This document shows, one piece after another, positions 7,133 through 14,722 of a stretch of DNA of 18,407 nt. Origin of the DNA: DAIOGN01 sp036745245 (GTDB lineage Bacteria > Zixibacteria > MSB-5A5 > JAUVRN01); the NCBI GenBank assembly GCA_036745245.1, contig DAIOGN010000063.1, positions 1 through 18,407 on the forward strand. Reading direction: 5' to 3'. Below the pieces are notes generated by a model. That model searched no databases and was not told the DNA's origin. It saw nothing but the letters and a program-made list of their open reading frames with translations. Each line of letters begins with the position of its first letter. Position 1 is the first letter of the stretch. The position numbers were made by a program, and so were the translations under genes.

Positions 7133-7717
7133 CTACAGGGCGAACAGACTGACGCTCACCTGCACGGTGTGCGACGTGAAGCCTTGAAGCCCCTCCGTCT
7201 CGTCCTCAGGGAACGACTGCAATCGATACTCCACGCGCAGCGCGGCGCGACTCCCCACCAGCGACTTGAAGCCCGCGCCCACGTTGAGGATCGTGTACTG
7301 TGTTTCGTCGGCATCCACGAGAACGACAGTATTGGCGATCGGGGGGATGGCAGCATCGGCCACACCGACGCCCGCCAGCAGAAATGGTCGTACGCGCGCA
7401 CCGTTGGCGAAGTTGTACGAGGCGTTGGCTGAGAAGACCATCGCCAGCTCGGATTCATTATTGAAGAGGATGTCGTCCTCCCAGACGGAGGCGATGACTT
7501 CACCTTCCAGCTCCAGCCCCTCCGTGACGAAGTACCCCACTCGAACGGGGATGTTCATGAACATGTACGACTCGCTGCTCCCGCCCTCTGTAACGGTCAG
7601 CGATTGAAATGCGCCACCCGTCGAAAACTCCAGCTTTCCCTTCAGCGGGCTCTGCGCGAAGGCGGTGGATGCAAACAGAAACGCGCATGTCACGGTGATC
7701 AAACCGGTTCGGGTCAT
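7133..7717 (-). CDS. Small outer-membrane beta-barrel protein
   Basis: 194 aa. A Sec signal peptide (MTRTGLITVTCAFLFASTAFA, cleavage after AFA) leads to a mature part of alternating polar and hydrophobic strands: FSTGGAFQSLTV, YMFMNIPVRVGYFVTEGLELEGEV, MVFSANASYNF, VRPFLLAGVGV, ILNVGAGFKSLV, ALRVEYRLQSF and VQVSVSLFAL. This is the pattern of eight-stranded OmpA-like or OprF-like barrels, and the last residue is not aromatic as is often seen. The ATG at 7717 is preceded by GAGG 5 nt upstream; the longer open frame to 7783 lacks a site and would hide the signal. Substrate unknown. Convergent with the deaminase gene. Confidence 0.8.
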   Translation of the reverse strand: MTRTGLITVTCAFLFASTAFAQSPLKGKLEFSTGGAFQSLTVTEGGSSESYMFMNIPVRVGYFVTEGLELEGEVIASVWEDDILFNNESELAMVFSANASYNFANGARVRPFLLAGVGVADAAIPPIANTVVLVDADETQYTILNVGAGFKSLVGSRAALRVEYRLQSFPEDETEGLQGFTSHTVQVSVSLFAL

Positions 7718-8071
7718 GGCATCCTCTTCTGAGATTACATGTGGGTGAAGGCATTCGGCTTCCCTGGTCGCGAGGCGAAGCACAAGCGGAGCGACTGAGG
7801 AGCCGCCATCGAATTATGGAGCCCGTCTCAAATCCGGCCGGTTTGCCGGATGTCCGGGCCAATGAAAGCTAGGCGGGTCCGACAGACTGCTGCAACCGGA
7901 TTCGCCGAGATTGTCCGGATGGGCTGCGGTCTTAAGGACAGCAGAGATCCGGGGCGTTTGCGCTGATAGCTCGTATCTTCCTGTGGGTCAGCGGCTTGTC
8001 GCCACCTGAGGTGGTGCGGGCGGAAAACAGGGGTACTTTACCGTAAACGTCGACGCGCCGTGAGGATCGTA
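7718..8071. other. Non-coding stretch upstream of ssrA with short dyads
   Basis: No convincing gene. It holds a 7-bp hairpin ATCCGGC/GCCGGAT (7832-7838 with 7845-7851), several further CCGGAT/GTCCGG words up to about 7920, and the 13-nt dyad CCACCT-G-AGGTGG (8002-8014). It must contain the promoter of the minus-strand outer-membrane gene, but I could not pick a convincing -35/-10 pair. Confidence 0.5.
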
Positions 8072-8100
8072 TTCATTTTCCGCGTAGCCGGCCGTATAAT
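8072..8100 (+). promoter_or_regulatory. Promoter of the tmRNA gene
   Basis: A perfect -10 box TATAAT (8095-8100) with TTCATT (8072-8077) 17 nt upstream as a poor -35. The predicted start is about 8107, leaving a roughly 40-nt 5' leader for RNase P to remove before the mature tmRNA end at 8146. The leader contains a 7-bp hairpin GACGACC/GGTCGTC (8116-8122 with 8129-8135). Confidence 0.7.
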
Positions 8101-8145
8101 GAAGTAGAGCAGTCCGACGACCCAACGTGGTCGTCCCTGGGTTCC

Positions 8146-8497
8146 GGGGGCGAAAGGACTCGACGGAGTCGAAGCGGATTTGCCTGCCTGCCGAGGGATT
8201 CTCGGGTACCTCGTTAAAGCACCGGGAAAAACAATAAACGCTGACGACAACTCGTACGCGTTGGCTGCTTAGGTAGCCCGTCCACCTGTAGTTCGCCTTG
8301 TGACTGCAGACTGGGCGCCGACTTAACAGGGCTGGCCGAGGGCTCCGCCTCAGAGCTCGAAGCGAGATCCAATAGAGGCTGGCCGGACGCAGCCTGTTGC
8401 TTGGCGAGCGGCTGGTGAGAGCATAGAGCAACTACGCAGGTAGACGGTGGGTCCTAATCACTTTCGGACGGGGGTTCGATTCCCCCCGCCTCCACCA
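8146..8497 (+). ncRNA. ssrA: Transfer-messenger RNA (tmRNA), tag (A)(N)ADDNSYALAA
   Basis: 352 nt, with SmpB it rescues stalled ribosomes and tags the unfinished protein for degradation. The 5' end GGGGGCG (8146-8152) pairs with CGCCTCC (8487-8493) to give a 7-bp acceptor stem whose third pair is G-U, the alanine identity element; discriminator A and an encoded CCA follow (8494-8497). The 5' part contains the family sequence ACTCGACGG. The T arm is GGGGG-TTCGATT-CCCCC (8470-8486). The tag reading frame ends with GCGTTGGCTGCTTAG (A-L-A-A-stop at 8258-8272); it begins at AAC 8237 or GCT 8240, giving NADDNSYALAA or ADDNSYALAA after the charged alanine. Single-piece (not circularly permuted) form. 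The gene's 3' end is a frequent integration target, relevant to the downstream segment. Confidence 0.96.
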
Positions 8498-8534
8498 ATT
8501 TGACCTGGCGAATAGCGAAACGATTTCGTCACAG

Positions 8535-8599
8535 CGACAGGCTGTCGATTCTGGTACTGAGTCGACATCTTTCAGCGTCACTCCCATGTCGTGACATGG
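8535..8599. promoter_or_regulatory. Two tight dyads between ssrA and the collar gene
   Basis: CGACAG-G-CTGTCG (8535-8547) and CCATGTC-GT-GACATGG (8584-8599) lie in the 212-nt gap behind the tmRNA. Neither has a following T tract. The second is compact and symmetrical like a repressor operator and lies 110 nt before the GTG of the next gene. No promoter consensus could be fixed in the gap. Confidence 0.35.
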
Positions 8600-8709
8600 T
8601 CCTCCTTGGGCCTCGGGGCCGTGTAGCATATTCTTGGGAAGTCGCTGCTGGAAAACTCAATTGAACGCTACTTGGATGATGGACGGGAACACCCAGAAGG
8701 AGATTCAAA

Positions 8710-9708
8710 GTGCGTCGATCTAAATTGGTTTGGGGGGTGGGAGTTGGACTTGTCGTTTCATCCTTAGCGTTGGCGCTTGTTGCAAAGGGAGTGTTTGGCA
8801 CAGTTCCCTCGCTCATCAGCTTTCAAGGCATCTTGCGGGATGGGACCGGCAATCCGGTGGTGAATGGGTCTTATTCAGTGGCCTTTATCATCTACGATGC
8901 CGCCACAGGTGTCCCTCCAGCTACAGACATACTCTGGTCGGAGACCCGGTCGGTGACCACGAGCAATGGTTTGTTCAGCGTTCATCTGGGTGCTAGCAAT
9001 CCGATTCCGGATTCTGTCTTTGAGGATACTTCCGTTTGGCTGGGCATCACCGTCCCTCCCGATCCGGAGATGACGCCGAGACAACAATTGGTGTCGGTAG
9101 GGTATTCCTTTCGGTCTAACAAGCTTGACGGTCCGCTGGGTGGAACTCCCGTCGGGTCGATTGTGGCCTACGGAGGCACGGCGGCGCCGACTGGCTGGCT
9201 CCTTTGCGACGGTTCGGCTGTGAGCCGGACGATTTACGACGACCTCTTCGCCATCCTCGGCACGACCTACGGAGCCGGCGACGGCTCGACCACCTTCAAC
9301 CTGCCAGACTTGCGCCAGCGCTTCCCCCTCGGACTGGCGACGGCGGGCACCGGGAGTACGCTCGGCGAAACAGGCGGGGCGATGAATCACACCCACACCT
9401 ACTCCGATGTTATCGCGCACACCCACTCCGTCGATCCCCCCTCCACGCCGACGAGCGCCGGCGGTACCCACACTCACGGCGGAGTGGACAAGGGCTTTAA
9501 CGACACTCCAGACGCAGGCGGGACCCGCCGGATCCTCTTCGACTTCAAGCCAGCTGACGCCCTTGAAGTGGGCATTACCCCTGACGGGCTGCACTCGCAT
9601 AGCCTCGATTTCGCTCCATTCACTTCGGAGTCAACGGGGGTGGTGTCAGCCAACACAGCCTCGAACAATCCGCCGTTCCTGGTGGTGAACAACATCATTA
9701 AGTACTGA
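8710..9708 (+). CDS. Secreted protein with phage tail-collar (microcystin-dependent-protein-like) domain
   Basis: 332 aa. The start is GTG at 8710 with GGAG 7 nt upstream. A signal peptide or single N-terminal membrane segment (about 8-30) is followed by a beta-rich domain at 36-138 (FQGILRDGTGNPVVNGSY, then MTPRQQLVSVGYSFRSN), found at the front of many secreted proteins of environmental bacteria. A tail-collar domain (Pfam PF07484 type) covers 147-205: VGSIVAYGGTAAPTGWLLCDG, TYGAGDGSTTFNLPDLRQRF. Then comes a His-rich stretch (HTHTY, AHTHS, THTHGG, HSHS; 227-298) and the typical collar ending NNPPFLVVNNIIKY. In T4-like phages collar/short-fibre His clusters bind metal; here the signal peptide argues for a cell-surface or exported protein rather than a virion part. 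GC jumps from about 54% in the first domain to about 70% in the collar part. No phage genes adjoin it. Confidence 0.82.
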   Translation: MRRSKLVWGVGVGLVVSSLALALVAKGVFGTVPSLISFQGILRDGTGNPVVNGSYSVAFIIYDAATGVPPATDILWSETRSVTTSNGLFSVHLGASNPIPDSVFEDTSVWLGITVPPDPEMTPRQQLVSVGYSFRSNKLDGPLGGTPVGSIVAYGGTAAPTGWLLCDGSAVSRTIYDDLFAILGTTYGAGDGSTTFNLPDLRQRFPLGLATAGTGSTLGETGGAMNHTHTYSDVIAHTHSVDPPSTPTSAGGTHTHGGVDKGFNDTPDAGGTRRILFDFKPADALEVGITPDGLHSHSLDFAPFTSESTGVVSANTASNNPPFLVVNNIIKY

Positions 9709-9761
9709 CAGTCGACAGGCTGTTAGTTGTGCGTTGTGGGTCCAGGTAACCCGCCCTCGAC

Positions 9762-10970
9762 TTACAATAGCTGTGACAGGAAGGTCCGCGCCGGGACGAC
9801 CATGGGGCCGCGAGGCCTGGCAAAACAATCGGCGTCCACATACTCGGCTTCCATGACGACCTGAAACGCGAAGGGGGCCCTCAGCTGTTTCTGGTAGTAC
9901 TCCAGTGATCCACGCACCGAATCGTCGCGCGCTTTGGTTTCCACCAGGAACCATGGCTTGCCGTCGCGAATCACCACGAAATCGACCTCGCGCTTCTCTT
10001 TGTCGCGCAGGTAACCCAGTTCAAACTTGCCGAGGCCCAAGTCCGTCCAGCCCTCCACGGCCTTCAGCAGGTGGCATGCCACAAACGTTTCTGCCTTGTC
10101 CCCCACATCTTCAATCGAAGCCCAGTCCCGCAAGAACCACTTGGGCTCCTTCCGCAGCGAACGTGAGACGTTTCGGAACCATGGCCTGATCAGGTACCCG
10201 AGATGAAGGGTGCTGAGGATGTCCACCCATCGTCGGACCGTGTCGATGGAGACCCTCACGTCCTTGGCCAGATTGGCGTAGACCACCTGGTGGGCTGATC
10301 GGCCAGCCAGGCGATTGACCAGGGCTGCCAGTTGGTCGATATGCTGGACTTGCGTGAGGTCGCGAATGTCTTCCTTTGTCAGCTGCTCAAGACGGAGAGA
10401 CTGCCAGCGTCGACTGAAACGCATGTCTCGCTTCAGGAAGGGCTCCGGATAGCCGCCGTGGTCCCAGAGGGCATCGAAATCCGCCGGCTTGATGCGCCGC
10501 GGCGGTCGGACGACCTGCTTCGCGTCGGGGAGATCCTGACGTAGAGCTTCCGCTACGGAGAACGGGTGCATTCGGTACAGGAGATACCGACCCATCAAGC
10601 TGTCGCCCCCGCGACGATACACGTCCATTCGGCTGCTGCCTGTCACCAGGATCCGTACCTGACCGGCATAGGAATCAAAGAAGCCCTTCAGGAACTGCTT
10701 CCATCGGGGGTACTTGTGCAGCTCATCGAACAGAATGGTCGGGACCGTCGTGGAGAGCCGGTCGAGCTTGAATTTCCGCGCCAGGGCGGACGGCCCCGCG
10801 AGAATCTCCTCGCGATCGTCGACGTTGTCCCAGTTGGCATACCCGTCAGCGTGGTTTCGACACGTCGTGGTCTTCCCTACTTGTCGCGGGCCGCTGACCA
10901 GCGCCATCTGCCGGTGGGTCGCCAGATGGTCTGCCAGGAGGGCATCGTAGAGTCGATTCGTGGCCTTCAT
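9762..10970 (-). CDS. AAA ATPase with DUF4143 domain
   Basis: 402 aa member of the AAA_14/DUF4143 family, whose biological role is poorly known. Walker A is GPRQVGKTT (27-35), Walker B TILFDELHKY (78-87, D82-E83), a sensor-1-like LVTGSSR at 109-114. The middle part carries the winged-helix-like region (TKEDIRDLTQVQHIDQL, then SIDTVRRWVDIL at 241-252). The C-terminal part has a PD-(D/E)xK-like nuclease signature: E328-VD330 followed by FLVETK (E344, K346), intact in its key residues. The start ATG at 10970 has no ribosome site but follows a strong -10 box by 9 nt. Convergent with the collar gene (53 nt between the stops). Such genes are typical of accessory DNA and differ widely among related genomes. 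Confidence 0.9.
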   Translation of the reverse strand: MKATNRLYDALLADHLATHRQMALVSGPRQVGKTTTCRNHADGYANWDNVDDREEILAGPSALARKFKLDRLSTTVPTILFDELHKYPRWKQFLKGFFDSYAGQVRILVTGSSRMDVYRRGGDSLMGRYLLYRMHPFSVAEALRQDLPDAKQVVRPPRRIKPADFDALWDHGGYPEPFLKRDMRFSRRWQSLRLEQLTKEDIRDLTQVQHIDQLAALVNRLAGRSAHQVVYANLAKDVRVSIDTVRRWVDILSTLHLGYLIRPWFRNVSRSLRKEPKWFLRDWASIEDVGDKAETFVACHLLKAVEGWTDLGLGKFELGYLRDKEKREVDFVVIRDGKPWFLVETKARDDSVRGSLEYYQKQLRAPFAFQVVMEAEYVDADCFARPRGPMVVPARTFLSQLL

Positions 10971-10979
10971 GGTGTGACT

Positions 10980-11021
10980 ATTATCGGCAGTATCGTAAAC
11001 TGGTCAAGACCATTTTACGAT
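10980..11021 (-). promoter_or_regulatory. Promoter plus 30-bp palindrome of the DUF4143 ATPase gene
   Basis: On the minus strand TTGACC (11007-11002) and GATAAT (10985-10980), 16-nt spacer, form a strong promoter whose start (about 10973) nearly coincides with the ATG at 10970, so the mRNA is probably leaderless. A palindrome covers 10992-11021: arms of 14 nt beginning ATCGTAAA and ending TTTACGAT with TGGTC/GACCA inside, AA centre, one mismatch (11000/11013). The symmetry centre lies on the -35 box, the position expected for a repressor or autoregulatory operator. Confidence 0.7.
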
Positions 11022-11444
11022 TGATCGCATTTTGGTCGGACAGCGGGTGGTGGAGACAATCGTCCGCCTGGTCCGTCTGATGAAGCGCCGCCGCTCCCGG
11101 CCGGTCCCATCTGCAATACACCACTCAGACCCGGACCAGAAAAACAGTCACAAGTTCGGCACAATGCGATGTAAGTTCCTGCCCTGTAATCGTTGCAGGG
11201 GGTTCGATTCCTCTGCCTCCATTCTTGTAACCCCTCATGGATGGATCATTTACTATTCCCGAGAGACGGAGCGGCCGCACCTGCAGGTGCTTCCAAAGAG
11301 CGAACCCTCAGTAGTGAATATCCAACCCGACGCCATTCCTTCGCACAGGCAAGCAGCCCGGGCCGGCATCATCTCTGTTGACTGAGCCGCCACGGAATCC
11401 AGATTCCAGTCCCGTCCTCCTTTAGCCGCCATACGACGTACCAG
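11022..11444. other. Gene-free region between ATPase and kinase genes
   Basis: No credible coding region; the open frame 11032-11385 lacks a start signal and protein-like composition. It contains the tmRNA-end-like sequence at 11198-11221, a 14-nt palindrome GCACCTGCAGGTGC (11277-11290) directly behind GCGGCCGC (11271-11278), a TTGACT box at 11378-11383 without a matching -10, and the dyad GGAATC-CA-GATTCC (11394-11407) 37 nt before the kinase start. Confidence 0.6.
11198..11221 (+). repeat. Partial copy of the tmRNA 3' end (possible attachment-site remnant)
   Basis: GGGGGTTCGATTCC (11198-11211) is identical to tmRNA 8470-8483, and GCCTCCA (11215-11221) to tmRNA 8488-8494; between them the copy is one base shorter and has two C-to-T changes. 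It is in the same orientation as ssrA. It reads like a T arm plus acceptor end, but no upstream tRNA or tmRNA body is present. This is the arrangement left when an element integrates into the 3' end of ssrA, with 8498 to 11221 as the inserted segment. The T-loop words are conserved in all tRNA genes, so a tRNA fragment is an alternative. Confidence 0.5.
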
Positions 11445-13538
11445 ATGAATCCCGACAGCTCACAGGAACTCGACCTCCTCCGGCAGGAGAATCTTAAGCT
11501 TCGGGAGGCAGTCAGGCAGCGCACGGAGGAACTGGAAGTGGAAGCTTGCCTGGAGCGTGTCCGCACCATCGCCATGAGGATGAGAACGCCGGGCGACATG
11601 CTGGAGGTATGTCACACGATTTCCGACGAGTTGCATGCTCTCGGCGTCACCAACATTCGCAATGTGCAGACCGCCATTTTCAACGATGAGAAGGGGACGT
11701 ATCTCAACTATGAATATTTTGCGCAGTACGGCACGACGAGCGTACTGGAGATCGTTACCGGCCTTCATCCGGCCCTCGAGGAGTTTTCCCGATCGATCCG
11801 GAATGCTCGCGATGCGTACTTCACCACCAGTTTTTCCGGATTGCAGTTGAAGGAGTGGATCGAGTACCGAAAGAAGACGAATCAGAATGCCGACCCGATT
11901 CTGGAACAGGCGCCCTCGGTTCACTACTATTTCTACTCGATCGGTCCTGGTGCTTTGGGACTCTCCACTTATGCCCCGCTGTCCGATGAACATCTTGAAG
12001 CATTCAAGCGGTTTCGCAACGTATTCGACCTCGCCTACCGGCGATTCCTCGACATCGAGCAGGCGGAGGCTCAGGCCCGCGAAGCGCAGATCGAGGCCGC
12101 GCTCGAGCGCGTCCGCTCAAGGGCCATGGCCATGCGTACGAGCAGCGATCTGTCGGCCACGTCCGGATTGGTCTTCACGGAGTTGCGCAAGCTTGGCATC
12201 ACCTCCGTGCGCTGCGGCGTGGTGCTCCTCACCGAAGCGACCCGGCAGGCGTCCGTGTATTATACCTCCTCGTCGACGGACCGTGACGAGCTGGCCTTCG
12301 CCGGAACGCTGAACCTTTCAGGACATCCTTCGCTGGAGCGGCAATACGCCCAGTGGCTCAAGCACGAGGACTATCTTGTCACGCTGCGAGGCGACGAAGT
12401 GGCCGCCTACTATGAATGGCTCCGCATGGAAATGCCCGTCCCATTTCTCCCGCGTGAGAGATCTGAGCAGGAGGAGCACGGGTACTACCTCTACTTCAGC
12501 GAGGGTCAATTCTACACCTGGACACGGGAGCGCTACACCGAGGAACAATTGGCGGTTCTGAACCGATTCAAGGCGACCCTCGAGCTCACCTTCAGGCGCT
12601 ATCTCGAACTTCAACGGGCCGAGGCACAGACGCAACAGGCTCATCTCGACCTGATTCAGTTGCAGACTGAAAAAAAGCGTGCCGAAGATGCCCTGTCGGT
12701 ACTTCGGGAGACGCAGGCACAGCTCCTGCATCAGGAGAAACTCGCTTCGCTGGGGCAACTCACCGCCGGCATCGCACACGAGATCAAGAATCCGCTCAAC
12801 TTCGTGAACAACTTTTCCTCGGTGTCCCTGGAATTGCTCGACGAAGCCATGCAGGAGATGGCGACGGCCGCACCTGAGGCGATGAAGGGAGACGCCCGGC
12901 AGCTTCTGGGAGACGTCCGAACGAATCTAACGAAGATCATCCAGCACGGCACTCGCGCAGATGGCATCGTCAAGTCGATGCTCCAGCATTCCCGGGGCGG
13001 CAGCGGCCGCAGGGAGCCTACGGACTTGAATGCCCTGGTGCGGGAGTTTGCGAATCTCGCCTTCCATGGGATGCGGGCGGCCAAACATCCAATCAACGTG
13101 GACATGGTGTTGGATCTGCAGGACCCCATGGAACAAGTGCCTGTGGTTGCGGAAGACTTCAGCCGGGTGATCATCAATCTCTGCCAGAATGCGTTCGACG
13201 CAATGAGGGACAAACTCCATGCGGGCGCACCCTCGCGGGGGACGGAGGCCTACCTCCCGAAACTGACCGTTTGCACGCAGAGCGATCGCGGCAGAATCAG
13301 AGTCGAGATCAGGGACAACGGCCCCGGAATTCCTCCAGCCATACGCGCCAAAATCCTTCAGCCCTTCTTCACCACCAAGAAAGGGACCCAGGGCACGGGC
13401 CTGGGACTCTCCATTACCCATGACATCGTGAAGGCCCATGGGGGCACATTGACCATTGAAGACAACCCCGACGGCGGCGCGACCTTCGTGGTGGAGTTGC
13501 CGTCCGACGCTCGGTCGGGACAGGCCGGATCCGCATGA
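11445..13538 (+). CDS. Sensor histidine kinase with two tandem sensor modules
   Basis: 697 aa, no membrane segment seen, so cytoplasmic. A short N-terminal coiled coil (8-33) is followed by two copies of one roughly 185-residue module: copy 1 from ACLERVR (34-40) to YRRFLDIEQAEAQ (198-210), copy 2 from AALERVR (218-224) to FRRYLELQRAEAQ (383-395). The ALERVR-AMxMRTS start is typical of GAF-like input modules in bacterial hybrid kinases. A second coiled coil (about 395-432) leads to HisKA with phospho-acceptor H445 (GIAHEIKNP) and an HATPase domain: N box N582, G1 DNGPGIP from D624, FFTTK, G2 GTGLGLSI from G650. This is the HPK4-like group. Ligand unknown. No clear ribosome site before the ATG. 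The TGA overlaps the ATG of the receiver-phosphatase gene (ATGA), so the two are translationally coupled partners. Confidence 0.93.
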   Translation: MNPDSSQELDLLRQENLKLREAVRQRTEELEVEACLERVRTIAMRMRTPGDMLEVCHTISDELHALGVTNIRNVQTAIFNDEKGTYLNYEYFAQYGTTSVLEIVTGLHPALEEFSRSIRNARDAYFTTSFSGLQLKEWIEYRKKTNQNADPILEQAPSVHYYFYSIGPGALGLSTYAPLSDEHLEAFKRFRNVFDLAYRRFLDIEQAEAQAREAQIEAALERVRSRAMAMRTSSDLSATSGLVFTELRKLGITSVRCGVVLLTEATRQASVYYTSSSTDRDELAFAGTLNLSGHPSLERQYAQWLKHEDYLVTLRGDEVAAYYEWLRMEMPVPFLPRERSEQEEHGYYLYFSEGQFYTWTRERYTEEQLAVLNRFKATLELTFRRYLELQRAEAQTQQAHLDLIQLQTEKKRAEDALSVLRETQAQLLHQEKLASLGQLTAGIAHEIKNPLNFVNNFSSVSLELLDEAMQEMATAAPEAMKGDARQLLGDVRTNLTKIIQHGTRADGIVKSMLQHSRGGSGRREPTDLNALVREFANLAFHGMRAAKHPINVDMVLDLQDPMEQVPVVAEDFSRVIINLCQNAFDAMRDKLHAGAPSRGTEAYLPKLTVCTQSDRGRIRVEIRDNGPGIPPAIRAKILQPFFTTKKGTQGTGLGLSITHDIVKAHGGTLTIEDNPDGGATFVVELPSDARSGQAGSA

Positions 13539-14722
13539 ACGTGCTCAAGATCATGGTGGTCGACGATGAGCCGGATCTGCAGATGCTCATTCTCCAGCGA
13601 TTCAGAAAACAGATCCAGAGCGGCACCTATGAATTCGTGTTCGCCGCAAACGGCGAGGAAGCCCTGGGGCAGCTGCAGGACGGCCACGAAATCATGCTGG
13701 TGCTGTCCGACATCAACATGCCTCGCATGGACGGCCTCACGTTTCTGCAAAGACTGCAGGAGAACAATGAGTCAGGTGTCAAGACGATCATGGTTTCCGC
13801 GTACGGGGACCTGGAGAACATCCGCGTCGCGATGAATCGGGGGGCCTTCGACTTTGTCACCAAGCCGATCGACTTCAACGACCTCCATCTCACCATCGAG
13901 AAGGGATGGCGGGAGATCATTGCGGTCAGGGCCGCCCACGAGGACAGAAGGAATCTGGTTGCGGTGCAGCAGGACTTAAGCGCGGCGTCACGAATTCAGC
14001 AGACCATTCTCCCCCAGACCTTCCCGCCCTTTCCGCACCGGCCCGAGTTCTCACTGTACGCGGAAATGCATCCGGCCAGGGACATTGGCGGGGACTTTTA
14101 CGACTTCTTCTTCATCGACGAATCGCATCTGGCGTTCGTGATCGGCGATGTCTCCGGCAAGGGAATCCCAGCCGCGATCTACATGGCGGTGGCGCGAACC
14201 ATGATCAAAGGCATTGCGTCACAGGTGCTCGATCCGGCCGAGTGTCTCACGAAGGTGAATGCCGTGCTCATTCCCGAGAGCGAAGCCAGCATGTTCGTCA
14301 CGGTGTTCTACGGCGTGCTGGACACCCACACCGGGATTGTTCGCTATTGCAACGGAGGGCACAACCTGCCCTTTGTAGTGCGACACGCATCCACAGTAGA
14401 CCAGATTGAAAATGCTCCGGGAATCCTGTTGGGGCAATTCGATCACGTGAAGTTTGAGGCCCGGCAGATTCAGCTCGGCCCCGGCGATCGAATCGTACTG
14501 TACACCGACGGCGTGACCGAAGCGATGAATGCAGCGCAGGACATGTACGCCGAGACCCGCTTGCAGCAATTGCTTGAGTCGGACAAGCCGGACAGTGTGA
14601 TGAGTCTTGTGCGGGGCGTGATGGCTGATGTGATGAAATTTGTCGGGAAGGCAGAACAATCGGATGACATCACGGTCTTCTCGCTGGAGTACAGGGGCCC
14701 GGGGCAAGGGGCGGTGGGGTAG
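13535..14722 (+). CDS. Response regulator: receiver domain fused to PP2C (SpoIIE/RsbU-type) phosphatase
   Basis: 395 aa. The receiver domain (1-125) has the acidic pair D10-D11, phospho-acceptor D59 (LSDINMPRMDG), S88 and K110 (FVTKP). A helical linker (about 126-160) leads to a PPM/PP2C phosphatase domain: ARDIGGDFYDFF (metal ligands D187, D190), FVIGDVSGKGIPAA (D205), YCNGGHNLP, VLYTDGVTEA and QSDDITVF. By family knowledge (RsbU, SpoIIE, RssB-like PP2C regulators), phosphorylation would switch the phosphatase, which acts on a phosphorylated anti-sigma-factor antagonist, linking the signal to a sigma factor or another partner-switch output. The antagonist and anti-sigma genes are not in the window. 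The start ATG overlaps the kinase stop by 4 nt. Essential residues are all present. Confidence 0.93.
   Translation: MNVLKIMVVDDEPDLQMLILQRFRKQIQSGTYEFVFAANGEEALGQLQDGHEIMLVLSDINMPRMDGLTFLQRLQENNESGVKTIMVSAYGDLENIRVAMNRGAFDFVTKPIDFNDLHLTIEKGWREIIAVRAAHEDRRNLVAVQQDLSAASRIQQTILPQTFPPFPHRPEFSLYAEMHPARDIGGDFYDFFFIDESHLAFVIGDVSGKGIPAAIYMAVARTMIKGIASQVLDPAECLTKVNAVLIPESEASMFVTVFYGVLDTHTGIVRYCNGGHNLPFVVRHASTVDQIENAPGILLGQFDHVKFEARQIQLGPGDRIVLYTDGVTEAMNAAQDMYAETRLQQLLESDKPDSVMSLVRGVMADVMKFVGKAEQSDDITVFSLEYRGPGQGAVG

Noticed and set aside
11150..11225. Complete tRNA gene ending at 11221
   Set aside because: Only a T arm and acceptor-like end are recognisable; I could not find a matching 5' acceptor strand, D arm or anticodon arm.
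11271..11290. Adjacent GCGGCCGC and CCTGCAGG words resembling a synthetic linker
   Set aside because: Both rare-cutter words can occur by chance in GC-rich DNA and the flanks show no vector sequence, so a cloning junction is not supported.
11032..11385. Open frame of 117 codons upstream of the kinase
   Set aside because: It starts with TTG without a ribosome site, resembles no family, and runs through the tmRNA-end copy.
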